This document shows, piece after piece, positions 1 to 9,002 of a DNA stretch of 64,000 nt. The notes below the pieces were generated by a model that made no database searches, was not told the DNA's origin, and saw only the letters and a program-made list of their open reading frames with translations. The position numbers and the translations under genes are program-made. The stretch comes from Shewanella sp. KT0246. Its GTDB lineage: Bacteria; Pseudomonadota; Gammaproteobacteria; Enterobacterales; Shewanellaceae. Every line of letters begins with the position of its first letter. Position 1 is the first letter of the stretch. Location of the stretch: positions 1 through 64,000 of the forward strand of contig NZ_BPEV01000023.1 of assembly GCF_019654955.1 (NCBI RefSeq), in the 5' to 3' direction.

Positions 1-43
1 AAACATATAATGACACCAGATTATTACAGGAAACGGACTCTTC

Positions 44-1945
44 ATGGGCTTATCAAAATCATTCCAATTAGTTCTGTTTGTGATTTTTGGACTTCTTCTT
101 TATCGGATTTATGATCTAGAAAATAAGGAAATGCAACTCCAAGGTTCATTGGCTATTCAAAATTATAGTCAGCATCTTAATCAAATGACCGAATGGAATG
201 AAGACGGCGAAGCCTTATATAAAGAATTATCGAAAACATTCACCTTTAAATTTTTTCAATACATTCACTCAAATGACAGTGAGCTCAATTACACTTTTGG
301 CAGTTTAGCGAAAAGTGATGACGAATTTGAAGATAAAATTTTTAAGATAGAATTAAGTGATACCAAGTCTTTCCCTGATGGTCGATTGCAAGTTCGATTA
401 AGCACCCAGTCTGTTATTTCAACTAGTTTTGTTAATTTGGAAAAAGCGGCAACCCTGACGATCTTTGCTTATTTAATCATAATGATAAGTTTCGCTGTTT
501 TAATGGCTATTCACCGCAGAGGAATTAAATATGCCTGTGATTATATTGAGCAAGTTCCCAACTTAAGCTTTCAAGCTGTTGAGACCTCTCGTCTTAGAGG
601 ATCTTTAAAACCTATCGGTTTAGCTTTAGAAAAAAGTCGTATGGAATTAAAAACCAGCATCGATAATTTTCATAAAGAAAATAACTTACTCGCAAAAGCA
701 GCCAACCAAGACCCTGTAACAGGCTTTTCCACTCGCCGCCGCTTTAATGAACACATTAAGAAAATTAGCCAATCAGATAAACAACAATTTGGCGTATTGG
801 CGATTATCAAGGCTGCAGAATTATCTAGTATTAATCAATTACAAGGTCGTGAGGCTGGCGATGAATATTTAAGCCAAATAGCAGCATGCATTCGCCGTGC
901 AGCTGCAAAATTCGGTGTTAATGAATATTACCGCGTATCTAGCAGTGACTTTGCCCTTTTCATTCAAGACATCACGGTCAAAGAAGCCGAAAAATTTTTA
1001 ATACTTTTAAAAGGCTATTTAGATGAATACGCTCAAACAATTGAACCAGACAGTATTGCCCATAGTGGCATGGTGCCATTTGAAAGTAACAGTGACACCC
1101 ATGCATTATTAACATTGGCAGATACCGCTGTAAGTATCGCCCAAACCTCTGGCCCAAATCGTTATCATATTCTCGAAAAATTCTCTGGTAATGAACAATT
1201 AGGGGACGATCACTGGAAAGTCACTATCAATGAATTAATTAACCGCAAAGGGCTTAAATTTTTTCAGCAGCCTATTCTACCGTGCAACAATCATGTGGAT
1301 GTATATCGTGAGCTCTATGCGCGTTTCTTTAATACAGAAGGCTCAAACCTACCCACAGCTAGTGTAATAGCAATGTCGGAACGTCACGGATTAAACGTTG
1401 ATTTAGACAAAATGATTGTTGTTCACACATTGCAGTTACTCAATGCAAATCCAAGCTTAACCGGCAATTTTGGTGTCAACATAAGCGCATCTTCAGCTCT
1501 GCAAGAAGTCTTTGTTTCATGGCTTAGAGATATTTTGTCTAGCCACCGCACTACTTCTGCAAGACTTATATTTGAAGTAAATGAATCTGGAATGCAAAAA
1601 AACGTCACCGCAAGTCGCCGTTTTGTTCATGAAATGCATAAAGTAGGGGCTAAAGTTGCCATACAGCAGTTTGGTTTAGGTTTTTCCTCGTTTAAATTTT
1701 TCCGCGAAGTTAAACCTGATGTCATAAAACTAGACAGCAGCTACAGTGAAGGGATTGACCAAGACAATAACAACAAGTTCTTTGTCAGAATGATTGTTGA
1801 TATTTCACGTCGTATTGGCATAAAAGTCATCGCTACCGGTGTTGAAAGACAAGATGAAAAACTCACATTGGAGAAAATGTTGGTGGATGGACTCCAAGGT
1901 TATTATATTGCTAGACCTGAAATTATCGCTAAAACAGATAAATAA
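44..1945 (+). CDS. Degenerate GGDEF-EAL protein, CsrD/MshH-like
   Basis: Predicted inner-membrane regulator of 633 residues. A hydrophobic segment near residues 8-22 and a second near 138-157 bracket a short periplasmic region. A GGDEF-like domain follows at about 215-380 and an EAL-like domain at about 395-630. Both catalytic signatures are broken: the GGDEF loop reads SSSDF, the EAL motif reads ELY, and the DDFG metal motif reads QQFG. E. coli CsrD carries comparable losses (HRSDF, ELM) and acts by promoting RNase E decay of Csr small RNAs rather than by c-di-GMP turnover. A CsrD-like, non-enzymatic role is therefore my inference; a c-di-GMP or GTP sensor is the alternative. The ATG is preceded by an AGGAAA-like ribosome site. 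A terminator separates it from rsxA. Confidence 0.75.
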   Translation: MGLSKSFQLVLFVIFGLLLYRIYDLENKEMQLQGSLAIQNYSQHLNQMTEWNEDGEALYKELSKTFTFKFFQYIHSNDSELNYTFGSLAKSDDEFEDKIFKIELSDTKSFPDGRLQVRLSTQSVISTSFVNLEKAATLTIFAYLIIMISFAVLMAIHRRGIKYACDYIEQVPNLSFQAVETSRLRGSLKPIGLALEKSRMELKTSIDNFHKENNLLAKAANQDPVTGFSTRRRFNEHIKKISQSDKQQFGVLAIIKAAELSSINQLQGREAGDEYLSQIAACIRRAAAKFGVNEYYRVSSSDFALFIQDITVKEAEKFLILLKGYLDEYAQTIEPDSIAHSGMVPFESNSDTHALLTLADTAVSIAQTSGPNRYHILEKFSGNEQLGDDHWKVTINELINRKGLKFFQQPILPCNNHVDVYRELYARFFNTEGSNLPTASVIAMSERHGLNVDLDKMIVVHTLQLLNANPSLTGNFGVNISASSALQEVFVSWLRDILSSHRTTSARLIFEVNESGMQKNVTASRRFVHEMHKVGAKVAIQQFGLGFSSFKFFREVKPDVIKLDSSYSEGIDQDNNNKFFVRMIVDISRRIGIKVIATGVERQDEKLTLEKMLVDGLQGYYIARPEIIAKTDK

Positions 1946-1976
1946 ATAATCAATGTAAGATCAATCTTCCAAAATA

Positions 1977-2006
1977 GGGTTATTATTTACATAACCCTTT
2001 TTTTTA
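1977..2006 (+). terminator. Rho-independent terminator after the GGDEF-EAL gene
   Basis: Seven-base stem GGGTTAT / ATAACCC with a seven-base loop, followed by nine T residues. It lies 32 bases after the stop codon, so the rsx operon probably has its own promoter in the 60 bases that follow. Confidence 0.8.
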
Positions 2007-2069
2007 TCCGTTGTTTCTCAAGCCTAAACCTTAGATAATATAGCTAATCTCAAATAGAAAAGTGTAGTA

Positions 2070-2648
2070 ATGACAGACTATCTCTTGCTGTTAATCGGCA
2101 CAGTACTGGTTAACAATTTCGTTTTAGTAAAATTTCTTGGCTTATGCCCTTTTATGGGGGTATCTAGCAAACTTGCCTCCGCTATCGGAATGTCGATGGC
2201 TACCACGTTTGTATTGACCCTTGCGTCTATTTTAAGTTACCTCACTAACGAGTTTATACTCCAGCCTTTCAATTTAACTTACTTGCGGACAATGAGCTTT
2301 ATTCTTGTTATTGCAGTAGTCGTACAATTCACTGAAATGCTAGTACAAAAAACCAGTGCTTCTTTGCACAGAGCATTAGGCATCTATCTGCCTTTGATCA
2401 CCACAAACTGTGCCGTGTTAGGTGTCGCGTTATTAAACGTCAATGAAGACCACAACTTTATTCAATCTGCGGTATATGGCTTCGGCGCTGCTGTAGGTTT
2501 TTCTTTAGTATTAGTATTGTTCTCCGCTATGCGTGAAAGACTCGCCGCAGCTGATGTACCAGTACCTTTTAAAGGTGGCGCCATTGCGATGATAACTGCC
2601 GGTTTAATGTCTTTAGCCTTCATGGGCTTTGCGGGGCTGGTTAAATAG
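2070..2648 (+). CDS. rsxA: Electron transport complex subunit RsxA (RnfA)
   Basis: Integral membrane subunit of the Rsx/Rnf complex, which moves electrons between NADH and ferredoxin-type carriers across the inner membrane; in E. coli it keeps SoxR reduced. The protein is 192 residues, the normal family length, with six predicted membrane helices. It shows the family's [16 protein letters not shown] start and a conserved [13 protein letters not shown] segment, whose cysteines are in the region known to hold a membrane Fe-S cluster in Rnf/Nqr. It is the first gene of rsxABCDGE; rsxB starts two bases after its stop. Confidence 0.97.
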   Translation: MTDYLLLLIGTVLVNNFVLVKFLGLCPFMGVSSKLASAIGMSMATTFVLTLASILSYLTNEFILQPFNLTYLRTMSFILVIAVVVQFTEMLVQKTSASLHRALGIYLPLITTNCAVLGVALLNVNEDHNFIQSAVYGFGAAVGFSLVLVLFSAMRERLAAADVPVPFKGGAIAMITAGLMSLAFMGFAGLVK

Positions 2649-2650
2649 TC

Positions 2651-3268
2651 ATGTCGAGTATTGCAATTGCTGTCATAGTGCTGACAATCCTAGCACTCAT
2701 TTTTGGCTTAATTCTTGGCTACGCTTCAATTAAATTTAAAGTTGAAGGCAACCCTATTATTGATCAAGTCGAAGCATTATTACCTCAAACTCAATGCGGT
2801 CAATGTGGTTATCCTGGTTGCAGACCATACGCTGAAGCTATTGCTAATGGCGATAATATTAATAAATGTCCACCTGGTGGCACAGCCACAATGGAAAAGC
2901 TTGCAGGCCTGATGGGCGTTGACCCTGAGCCATTAAATGAAGTCGCGCAGGAGAGCGTTAAAAAAGTCGCCTACATTCGTGAAGATGAATGTATCGGTTG
3001 TACTAAATGTATTCAAGCATGCCCTGTCGATGCCATTTTAGGTGCCGGCAAACTCATGCACACCGTTATTACCAAGGACTGTACAGGTTGTGACTTATGC
3101 GTAGAGCCATGTCCAGTTGACTGTATCGATATGATCCCTGTAGCGCAAAATCTTAAAAATTGGGATTGGAAATTGGCCAGTATTCCTGTGACAGTCGTAG
3201 AAGATAAAAAAGTCACAATTAACGTGAGCAAAAAAGATATTGAAGTAAAAGAGGATTCTCAGTGCTAA
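2651..3268 (+). CDS. rsxB: Electron transport complex subunit RsxB (RnfB), Fe-S protein
   Basis: Ferredoxin-like subunit of 205 residues. One N-terminal membrane anchor (about 5-25) is followed by a four-cysteine Fe-S motif (CGQCGYPGC, with a further Cys in KCPPGG). Two classical 4Fe-4S motifs then appear, [12 protein letters not shown] and [12 protein letters not shown], at about 115-150. This matches RnfB of E. coli and Vibrio. It passes electrons between RsxC and the membrane subunits. It lies between rsxA and rsxC, and its last codons overlap the GTG start of rsxC, which suggests translational coupling. Confidence 0.97.
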   Translation: MSSIAIAVIVLTILALIFGLILGYASIKFKVEGNPIIDQVEALLPQTQCGQCGYPGCRPYAEAIANGDNINKCPPGGTATMEKLAGLMGVDPEPLNEVAQESVKKVAYIREDECIGCTKCIQACPVDAILGAGKLMHTVITKDCTGCDLCVEPCPVDCIDMIPVAQNLKNWDWKLASIPVTVVEDKKVTINVSKKDIEVKEDSQC

Positions 3269-5667
3269 CTTTATTAGAACAAATTGATAAAGGGACTTTA
3301 TGGCACTCTCCTGGAGGGATCCATCCGCCGCAATTAAAATCATTATCAAATCAGACATCGACGGCCCATATTGCGCCTGCCAAGCAATATCGTATTCCGT
3401 TACCACAAGTAGGTGACTGCGCAAGGCTGAGTATTAACGTCGGAGATAAAGTCGCTAAAGGCCAGAAGTTAACTGATGGCGAAGGCTTTATGTATTTACC
3501 AGTGCACTCACCTGTTTCAGGGGTAGTGAATGAAATCAGTTTACAAGCAAGTAACCACGCATCTGGTTTACCTACCCTGACCTGCGTTATTGATAATGAC
3601 GAATTAGATGCGCAAATTGAGTATCAAACATCAACTTTAGAAGAGTTATCTAATCAGCAAATATTAGAAAAAATAAAACAAGCGGGTATTGCTGGCATGG
3701 GCGGAGCAACCTTTCCAAGCCACATTAAACTGAATCCTGCCAGTGAAATTGATTTAGTCATTATCAATGGCGTTGAATGTGAGCCTTACATCACATCTGA
3801 TGATGTATTAATGCGTGAAAATGCATTAGAAATCTTTAAAGGCATTCAGGTCATTAATCAATTGCTTACACCGCAACGCATAATTGTCGCCATTGAAGAC
3901 AATAAACCAGAAGCTTGCGCATCAATGCAGCAATGTTTAAATCAGTTTGATGACTTACAAAACATTGTAAAAATTACTGTTATTCCGACCAAATACCCTT
4001 CTGGCGGTGAAAAACAGCTAATACAAATCATTACTGGACGTGAAGTACCAACGGGTAGTATTCCAGCTCAGCAAGGCATTGTCGTGCACAATGTAGGCAC
4101 GGCTTATGCTATTCAAGATGCTGTGCTGCAGGGTAAACCGCTTATAGAACGTTTAGTAACATTAACGGGCGAACAAATAAAACAACCAGGCAATTATTGG
4201 TTGCCTATAGGCACCAGCGTTGAACACGCCCTGTCTCAAGTTGGCTTTTCTGCCGATGATAATCAGAAAGTCATCATCGGTGGCCCTATGATGGGTTATG
4301 CCCTGCCAGATAATAATGTACCAGTATTAAAAGGCACTAACTGCATTCTTGCACCTAGTGCTCATGAAATAGCGCCTGAAGTTGATGAGAAAGCATGTAT
4401 ACGATGTGGTGAATGTGCGGTTGCTTGCCCTGCCTTGTTATTGCCTCAGCAATTATTTTGGCATGCAAAAGCTGAAGAATACGACAAAGCAGCTAGCTTT
4501 AACTTAAAGGACTGCATTGAATGTGGTTGTTGTAGTTTTGTCTGCCCAAGTGACATTCCACTAGTAGAGTATTACAGAATAGCGAAGTCCGCGTTAAAGA
4601 ATGAAGCAGAAGAGAAACAACAAGCTGAACAAGCCAAAGTACGTTTCGAAGCACGCTTAAAACGTTTAGATGATGAAAAACGTGCACGCGAAGAAAAATC
4701 CAAATTAGCAGCAGAAAAACGTAAAGCCGCAGCCAATGCTAGTAGCAATAAAAATACCGTTGCTGAAGCCATGGCACGTGTTGCAGCCAAAAAACAAGCA
4801 GCCGAGCAAGCTAAACAACAAGAACCTGCAAACGGAAAATCAGCAGCTGTTAAAGCTGCCATTGAGCGTGCAAAAGCTAAAAAGCTTGCCAATCAATCAA
4901 GCGAAACTGCTGATTCTGTTGAAGACAAGTCGACGTCTGACAATCAAGTTCAACCAGCTGCAAATGATAAAAAAGCTCAAATAGCCGCTGCTGTTGCACG
5001 GGCAAAAGCTAAGAAATTAGCTCAGAAAAATACTGATTCAAATATCAATGAAAATGTTGGTAACTCTACTGAGGCTGATATTGATACAAGCTCCGATGCT
5101 CCTAGCACTGAACCCGTTGATGATAAAAAGGCGAAAATTGCCGCTGCTGTAGCACGGGCTAAAGCTAAGAAATTAGCTCAGAAAAATACTGATTCAAATA
5201 TCAATGAAAATGTTAGTAACACTGTTGCTGATGCGAATATTAATACAAGCACTGATGCTCCTAGCACTGAACCCGTTGATGATAAAAAGGCGAAAATTGC
5301 CGCTGCTGTTGCGCGCGCGAAAGCTAAGAAATTAGCACAACAGAATGCTGAGACTGATTTAGAAAGCGAAAATGCAACAATCATTGCTCCTGTTGATGAA
5401 AAAAAAGCTAAAATCGCTGCCGCTGTCGCTCGAGCTAAAGCGAAAAAATTAGCTCAGCTAAATGCTGAAAACGAAACAGTTGCTGAAATAGCACAAGACA
5501 ATCTAGTAGAAAATAATCTAGTTAAAGAAAGCCAAGCGACAAAAACAATAGAAACACCTGACATCACTCAATCAGTTGATGACAAGAAAGCAAGAATTGC
5601 TGCAGCTGTTGCCAAAGCAAAAGCGAAAAAATTGGCAAATCAACAAAAGTTGAGTGAAAAGGAATAA
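3262..5667 (+). CDS. rsxC: Electron transport complex subunit RsxC (RnfC) with repeated Ala/Lys tail
   Basis: Peripheral NADH/FMN and Fe-S subunit, 801 residues. The start is GTG at 3262, overlapping rsxB by seven bases, with a GAGGA ribosome site. A biotinyl-lipoyl-like N-terminal region precedes the flavin/NADH domain, which has the glycine-rich [15 protein letters not shown] and [13 protein letters not shown]. Two 4Fe-4S motifs, [12 protein letters not shown] and [12 protein letters not shown], lie near residues 376-430. From about residue 450 to the end the protein is a charged, helical Ala/Lys/Glu tail that ends in six versions of an [14 protein letters not shown] unit. Such tails vary in length among gammaproteobacterial RsxC proteins. 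The tail function is not known to me. Confidence 0.96.
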   Translation: MLTLLEQIDKGTLWHSPGGIHPPQLKSLSNQTSTAHIAPAKQYRIPLPQVGDCARLSINVGDKVAKGQKLTDGEGFMYLPVHSPVSGVVNEISLQASNHASGLPTLTCVIDNDELDAQIEYQTSTLEELSNQQILEKIKQAGIAGMGGATFPSHIKLNPASEIDLVIINGVECEPYITSDDVLMRENALEIFKGIQVINQLLTPQRIIVAIEDNKPEACASMQQCLNQFDDLQNIVKITVIPTKYPSGGEKQLIQIITGREVPTGSIPAQQGIVVHNVGTAYAIQDAVLQGKPLIERLVTLTGEQIKQPGNYWLPIGTSVEHALSQVGFSADDNQKVIIGGPMMGYALPDNNVPVLKGTNCILAPSAHEIAPEVDEKACIRCGECAVACPALLLPQQLFWHAKAEEYDKAASFNLKDCIECGCCSFVCPSDIPLVEYYRIAKSALKNEAEEKQQAEQAKVRFEARLKRLDDEKRAREEKSKLAAEKRKAAANASSNKNTVAEAMARVAAKKQAAEQAKQQEPANGKSAAVKAAIERAKAKKLANQSSETADSVEDKSTSDNQVQPAANDKKAQIAAAVARAKAKKLAQKNTDSNINENVGNSTEADIDTSSDAPSTEPVDDKKAKIAAAVARAKAKKLAQKNTDSNINENVSNTVADANINTSTDAPSTEPVDDKKAKIAAAVARAKAKKLAQQNAETDLESENATIIAPVDEKKAKIAAAVARAKAKKLAQLNAENETVAEIAQDNLVENNLVKESQATKTIETPDITQSVDDKKARIAAAVAKAKAKKLANQQKLSEKE
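4849..5640 (+). repeat. In-frame tandem repeats coding for the RsxC tail
   Basis: Six copies of a unit coding for roughly [15 protein letters not shown] start near 4849, 4972, 5128, 5284, 5401 and 5584. The middle copies are nearly identical as DNA: 5005-5058 is repeated exactly at 5161-5214 (offset 156), and a stretch beginning at 5095 recurs at 5254 (offset 159). All spacings keep the reading frame. Identity at third codon positions points to recent duplication rather than protein-level constraint alone. Confidence 0.9.
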
Positions 5668-5669
5668 TC

Positions 5670-6719
5670 ATGGCATTTAAAATTGCATCATCTCCACATG
5701 TCAGCACTAGCTTACAAACTAATAAAGTTATGCAACGTGTCGCTTTATGCCTTATTCCTGGTATTTTAGCGCAAGTCTACTTTTTTGGTATGGGTACTTT
5801 AGTTCAAATACTCATCGCAGTAGTTACGTGTTTAGTCGCTGAAGCTGCAATTATGAAGCTTCGCAATAAATCGATTAAAAATGCCTTATCTGATAACAGC
5901 GCCCTCGTCACTGGATTATTAATTGCAGTTGCCATTCCCCCACTTACCCCTTGGTGGATGACAGTCATTGGTTGCAGCTTTGCTATCGTGATCGTAAAAC
6001 ACTTATATGGCGGTTTGGGCAACAATATATTTAATCCCGCCATGGCGGCTTATGTTTTATTGCTAGTATCATTCCCACTGCAAATGACTAACTGGGTTGC
6101 TCCTATTGAGCTAGCCGCTAATCATGTTGGCATAGTGGCAGCTTTTGCCCATATTTTTGAATTTAGTTCTGCTGGTTTAGATCATTTCAGAATCGCTATT
6201 GATGGTCACACCATGGCGACTCCGCTTGATACTTTTAAAACAGATTTATCCATGGGAATGACCAGTAGCGAGAGCTTACAGCGAAATGTATTTGATGGCA
6301 TGACCGGTGTTGGGTGGTTATGGGTGAATTTAGCCTACCTTGCTGGCGGCTTAATTATGCTTAAACTCAAGGTGATCCGCTGGCATATCAGTACCGGTAT
6401 ATTACTGGCCATATTTGTCTGCGCCGGTATCGGTTTCTTACTCAACCCAGATACTCATGCCAGTCCTATGTTGCACTTATTTTCTGGTGGCACCATGTTG
6501 TGCGCATTCTTTATCGCAACCGATCCTGTCACAGCGGCGACCAGTACCCGTGGAAGGTTATTATTCGGTGCGATTATCGGTGTGCTCATTTTTGTGATTA
6601 GAACTTACGGTGGTTACCCTGATGCTGTCGCTTTTGCAGTGTTACTGGCCAATATGTGCGCGCCATTTATTGATTATTATATCCGCCCACGTTCATACGG
6701 TCATCGTGCGGGTAATTAA
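5670..6719 (+). CDS. rsxD: Electron transport complex subunit RsxD (RnfD)
   Basis: Polytopic membrane flavoprotein of 349 residues, homologous to NqrB. It has about eight to ten hydrophobic helices. The sequence around residues 183-190, containing MATPLD, holds the threonine that carries covalent FMN in this family. The conserved [12 protein letters not shown] segment is present near residue 275. It starts two bases after the rsxC stop. It works with RsxG, the other FMN-bearing subunit, in electron transfer across the inner membrane. Confidence 0.97.
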   Translation: MAFKIASSPHVSTSLQTNKVMQRVALCLIPGILAQVYFFGMGTLVQILIAVVTCLVAEAAIMKLRNKSIKNALSDNSALVTGLLIAVAIPPLTPWWMTVIGCSFAIVIVKHLYGGLGNNIFNPAMAAYVLLLVSFPLQMTNWVAPIELAANHVGIVAAFAHIFEFSSAGLDHFRIAIDGHTMATPLDTFKTDLSMGMTSSESLQRNVFDGMTGVGWLWVNLAYLAGGLIMLKLKVIRWHISTGILLAIFVCAGIGFLLNPDTHASPMLHLFSGGTMLCAFFIATDPVTAATSTRGRLLFGAIIGVLIFVIRTYGGYPDAVAFAVLLANMCAPFIDYYIRPRSYGHRAGN

Positions 6720-6752
6720 GCCCAAAAGTATTGGTTTCAAACAGGATTAAAC

Positions 6753-7388
6753 ATGTTCAATATTATTACTAGAAACGGCCTCATTCTCGCCCTGTTTGCA
6801 CTGTGTTGCACTGGCTTGGTCGCTTCAGTGAACTTTTTTACTCAAGATCGCATTATCGAGCAACAACGAAAGCAACTCGCAGGAGTATTAGAACAAATCA
6901 TTCCCACTGATTTGCATGATAATGAATTAACCGAAGACTGCATTCTTGTCACCAATAAAGAGTTTTTGGGGACAGATGAAGCCCTACCTGTATATATTGC
7001 AAAAATGCAGCAACAACCTGTTGCTATTGCGATTGAAGCGATTGCACCAGATGGATACAACGGCGATATAAAAATTATTTTGGGTGTCAATAATGATAAT
7101 GAGTTATTGGGTGTGAGAACGTTAACCCATCAAGAAACACCGGGCTTGGGTGATAAAATTGAATTACGCAAATCAGATTGGGTATTAGGTTTTAGCGGAT
7201 TATCATTTGATGTAGACGCTAAACCTTTCGCCGTAAAAAAAGACGGTGGAGATATCGATCAGTTTACAGGTGCAACCATCACCCCACGCGCCTATGTTAA
7301 AGCGATTAATAATGCGCTTACTTTTGTCAGCCAAAACCGTGAAACGCTTTATAACACCGTTAACCATTGTGGACGTGAACATGACTAA
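6753..7388 (+). CDS. rsxG: Electron transport complex subunit RsxG (RnfG)
   Basis: FMN-binding subunit of 211 residues, with one N-terminal membrane helix (about 8-28) and a periplasmic FMN-binding domain. The covalent flavin-attachment motif appears as TGATITP near residue 172; the threonine after GAT is the expected link site. Upstream of it lies the family's ETPGLGDKI stretch. It starts 33 bases after rsxD and overlaps rsxE by eight bases (ATG at 7381). A flavin transferase (ApbE) would be needed to load FMN; none is encoded in this window. Confidence 0.97.
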   Translation: MFNIITRNGLILALFALCCTGLVASVNFFTQDRIIEQQRKQLAGVLEQIIPTDLHDNELTEDCILVTNKEFLGTDEALPVYIAKMQQQPVAIAIEAIAPDGYNGDIKIILGVNNDNELLGVRTLTHQETPGLGDKIELRKSDWVLGFSGLSFDVDAKPFAVKKDGGDIDQFTGATITPRAYVKAINNALTFVSQNRETLYNTVNHCGREHD

Positions 7389-8076
7389 TTATCGCGAAAT
7401 TGCATGGCAAGGACTTTGGAAAAATAACCCTGGCTTAGTACAACTCCTTGGTTTGTGCCCACTTCTTGCCGTAACGGCAACAGTAACTAATGCCTTAGGT
7501 TTAGGTTTAGCGACCTTAATTGTCTTGGTTGGTTCCAATGTATTGGTTTCTTTAGTACGTGAATTTGTACCAAAAGAAATTCGAATTCCCGTTTTTGTCA
7601 TGATCATTGCAGCCCTAGTGACGTGCGTACAATTACTCATTAACGCCTATGCTTACGGACTGTATTTATCATTAGGTATCTTTTTGCCACTTATCGTGAC
7701 TAACTGTGTCATTATTGGCCGAGCTGAAGCATTTGCATCACGCAATAATGTCACCAGCGCTGCCTATGACGGATTAATGATGGGTATCGGTTTTACTGCT
7801 GTTCTAGTTGTTTTAGGCGGCATGCGTGAATTACTGGGTCAAGGCACATTATTTGATGGTGCCGAGTTGTTACTCGGTGATTGGGCAAGTTCGCTAACGA
7901 TTCAAGTATTCAATGTCGACACCCCCTTCTTACTCGCCATGTTACCCCCAGGTGCATTTATAGCGATGGGGTTACTTATTGCGCTTAAGAATGTAATCGA
8001 TACAAAAATTGAACAACGTAAACCTCAGCAAGCGGTAGAAACTATTGCCCGCGCTAGGATCACCAAAGTTAGCTAA
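7381..8076 (+). CDS. rsxE: Electron transport complex subunit RsxE (RnfE)
   Basis: Integral membrane subunit of 231 residues, related to RsxA and NqrD. The reading frame is open further upstream (from 7246), but the family start is the ATG at 7381, giving [20 protein letters not shown] and an eight-base overlap with rsxG. It has about six hydrophobic helices and the conserved [18 protein letters not shown] segment, the counterpart of the RsxA motif. It is the last gene of the rsx operon; nth follows after 31 bases and is probably cotranscribed. Confidence 0.95.
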   Translation: MTNYREIAWQGLWKNNPGLVQLLGLCPLLAVTATVTNALGLGLATLIVLVGSNVLVSLVREFVPKEIRIPVFVMIIAALVTCVQLLINAYAYGLYLSLGIFLPLIVTNCVIIGRAEAFASRNNVTSAAYDGLMMGIGFTAVLVVLGGMRELLGQGTLFDGAELLLGDWASSLTIQVFNVDTPFLLAMLPPGAFIAMGLLIALKNVIDTKIEQRKPQQAVETIARARITKVS

Positions 8077-8107
8077 TGTTTAATTTAAAAAATAACGAAT
8101 AAATAAA

Positions 8108-8740
8108 ATGAATAAACAAAAACGCTATGAAATGCTGACAAGGCTTAGGGATAATAACCCTAAGCCGGAAACAGAACTTAACTTTGCATCGCCGTTCGAG
8201 CTACTCGTTGCAGTGACACTATCAGCACAAGCAACCGATGTCAGTGTTAACAAAGCGACCGACAAGTTGTTTCCTGTAGCCAATACACCTCAACAGATAT
8301 TTGATTTAGGTGTTGAAGGACTTAAAACCTACATTAAAACCATAGGTTTATATAACAACAAAGCCATTAACGTCATTAAAGCCTGTGAAATGCTGATTAA
8401 CCTTCATGATGGCGAAGTCCCAGAAAATAGAGAAGCATTAGAAGCATTACCTGGAGTTGGTCGCAAAACCGCAAATGTGGTATTAAATACCGCGTTTGGC
8501 TGGCCAACTATTGCAGTCGATACCCATATTTTCAGAATGGCAAACCGCACTAAGTTTGCAATGGGTAAAAATGTCGATCAAGTTGAAGAAAAAATGCTTA
8601 AAGTGACACCTGCTGAATTTAAAGTGGATGTACATCATTGGTTTATTTTACACGGACGCTATACCTGTATTGCTCGAAAACCGCGTTGTGGTAGCTGCAT
8701 CATTGAAGACTTGTGCGAGTTTAAGGATAAAATAGACTAG
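8108..8740 (+). CDS. nth: Endonuclease III
   Basis: DNA glycosylase/AP lyase for oxidised pyrimidines, 210 residues, close to E. coli Nth (211). The helix-hairpin-helix LPGVGRKTANVVLN carries the catalytic lysine near residue 120, and VDTHIFR carries the catalytic aspartate near 138. The C-terminal 4Fe-4S site has the spacing C-x6-C-x2-C-x5-C (CIARKPRCGSC then C). Placement straight after rsxE is the usual gammaproteobacterial arrangement. No clear T-rich terminator follows; instead there is the hairpin region at 8768-8836. Confidence 0.98.
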   Translation: MNKQKRYEMLTRLRDNNPKPETELNFASPFELLVAVTLSAQATDVSVNKATDKLFPVANTPQQIFDLGVEGLKTYIKTIGLYNNKAINVIKACEMLINLHDGEVPENREALEALPGVGRKTANVVLNTAFGWPTIAVDTHIFRMANRTKFAMGKNVDQVEEKMLKVTPAEFKVDVHHWFILHGRYTCIARKPRCGSCIIEDLCEFKDKID

Positions 8741-8767
8741 TTTTATATCGAACTTAATTTGTACCAT

Positions 8768-8836
8768 AAAAGCGCCTTTGAATCAGCAGCTACTCCCAGT
8801 AGTCTTCAGAGGCGTTTACCCCTCGTTAGGTAAACC
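8768..8836 (+). other. Two overlapping hairpins after nth
   Basis: The first hairpin is a long imperfect stem: AAAGCGCCTTTGAA at 8769-8782 pairs with TTCAGAGGCGTTT at 8805-8817 with one bulge and a G-U pair, and an inner CTACT/AGTAG stem extends it. A second hairpin, GTTTACC (8814-8820) with GGTAAAC (8829-8835), shares its left arm with the right arm of the first, so the two cannot both form fully. No run of T follows on either side. It may be a processed 3' end of the rsx-nth transcript or an uncatalogued intergenic repeat. Confidence 0.45.
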
Positions 8837-8874
8837 CTCCTAAATAAAAATCTTTAGTCTATCTTCAATAAAAC

Positions 8875-8903
8875 TTGACCAATTACAAAACTTCGTGTGT
8901 AAA
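8875..8903 (+). promoter_or_regulatory. Possible sigma70 promoter for the heme/propeller gene
   Basis: TTGACC at 8875 and TGTAAA at 8898 are separated by 17 bases, 100 bases ahead of the ATG at 9003. The -10 match is moderate, in AT-rich DNA, so chance is possible. Confidence 0.3.
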
Positions 8904-9002
8904 TTAGTTATTGTTTATTTAGGCAGCAATTAACTAAAACTGTAATTATTTCAAACTAAATACCAACTTTAAATGGCATTAACCGAACACTGAGGTTAAC
9001 TA

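Noticed and set aside
4572..4892. Minus-strand open frame inside rsxC (and similar at 5178-5384)
   Set aside because: It mirrors the Ala/Lys-rich coding repeats of rsxC; such periodic GC-richer codons leave the opposite strand open. No ribosome site or homologue-like features.
4849..5640. CRISPR-like periodic repeats
   Set aside because: The repeats are in frame, code for an amino-acid repeat in RsxC, differ in length by codons, and lack short uniform repeats with unique spacers.
7246..7380. Longer N-terminal start for rsxE
   Set aside because: The extension overlaps rsxG heavily and does not resemble RsxE; the ATG at 7381 gives the normal family start and length.
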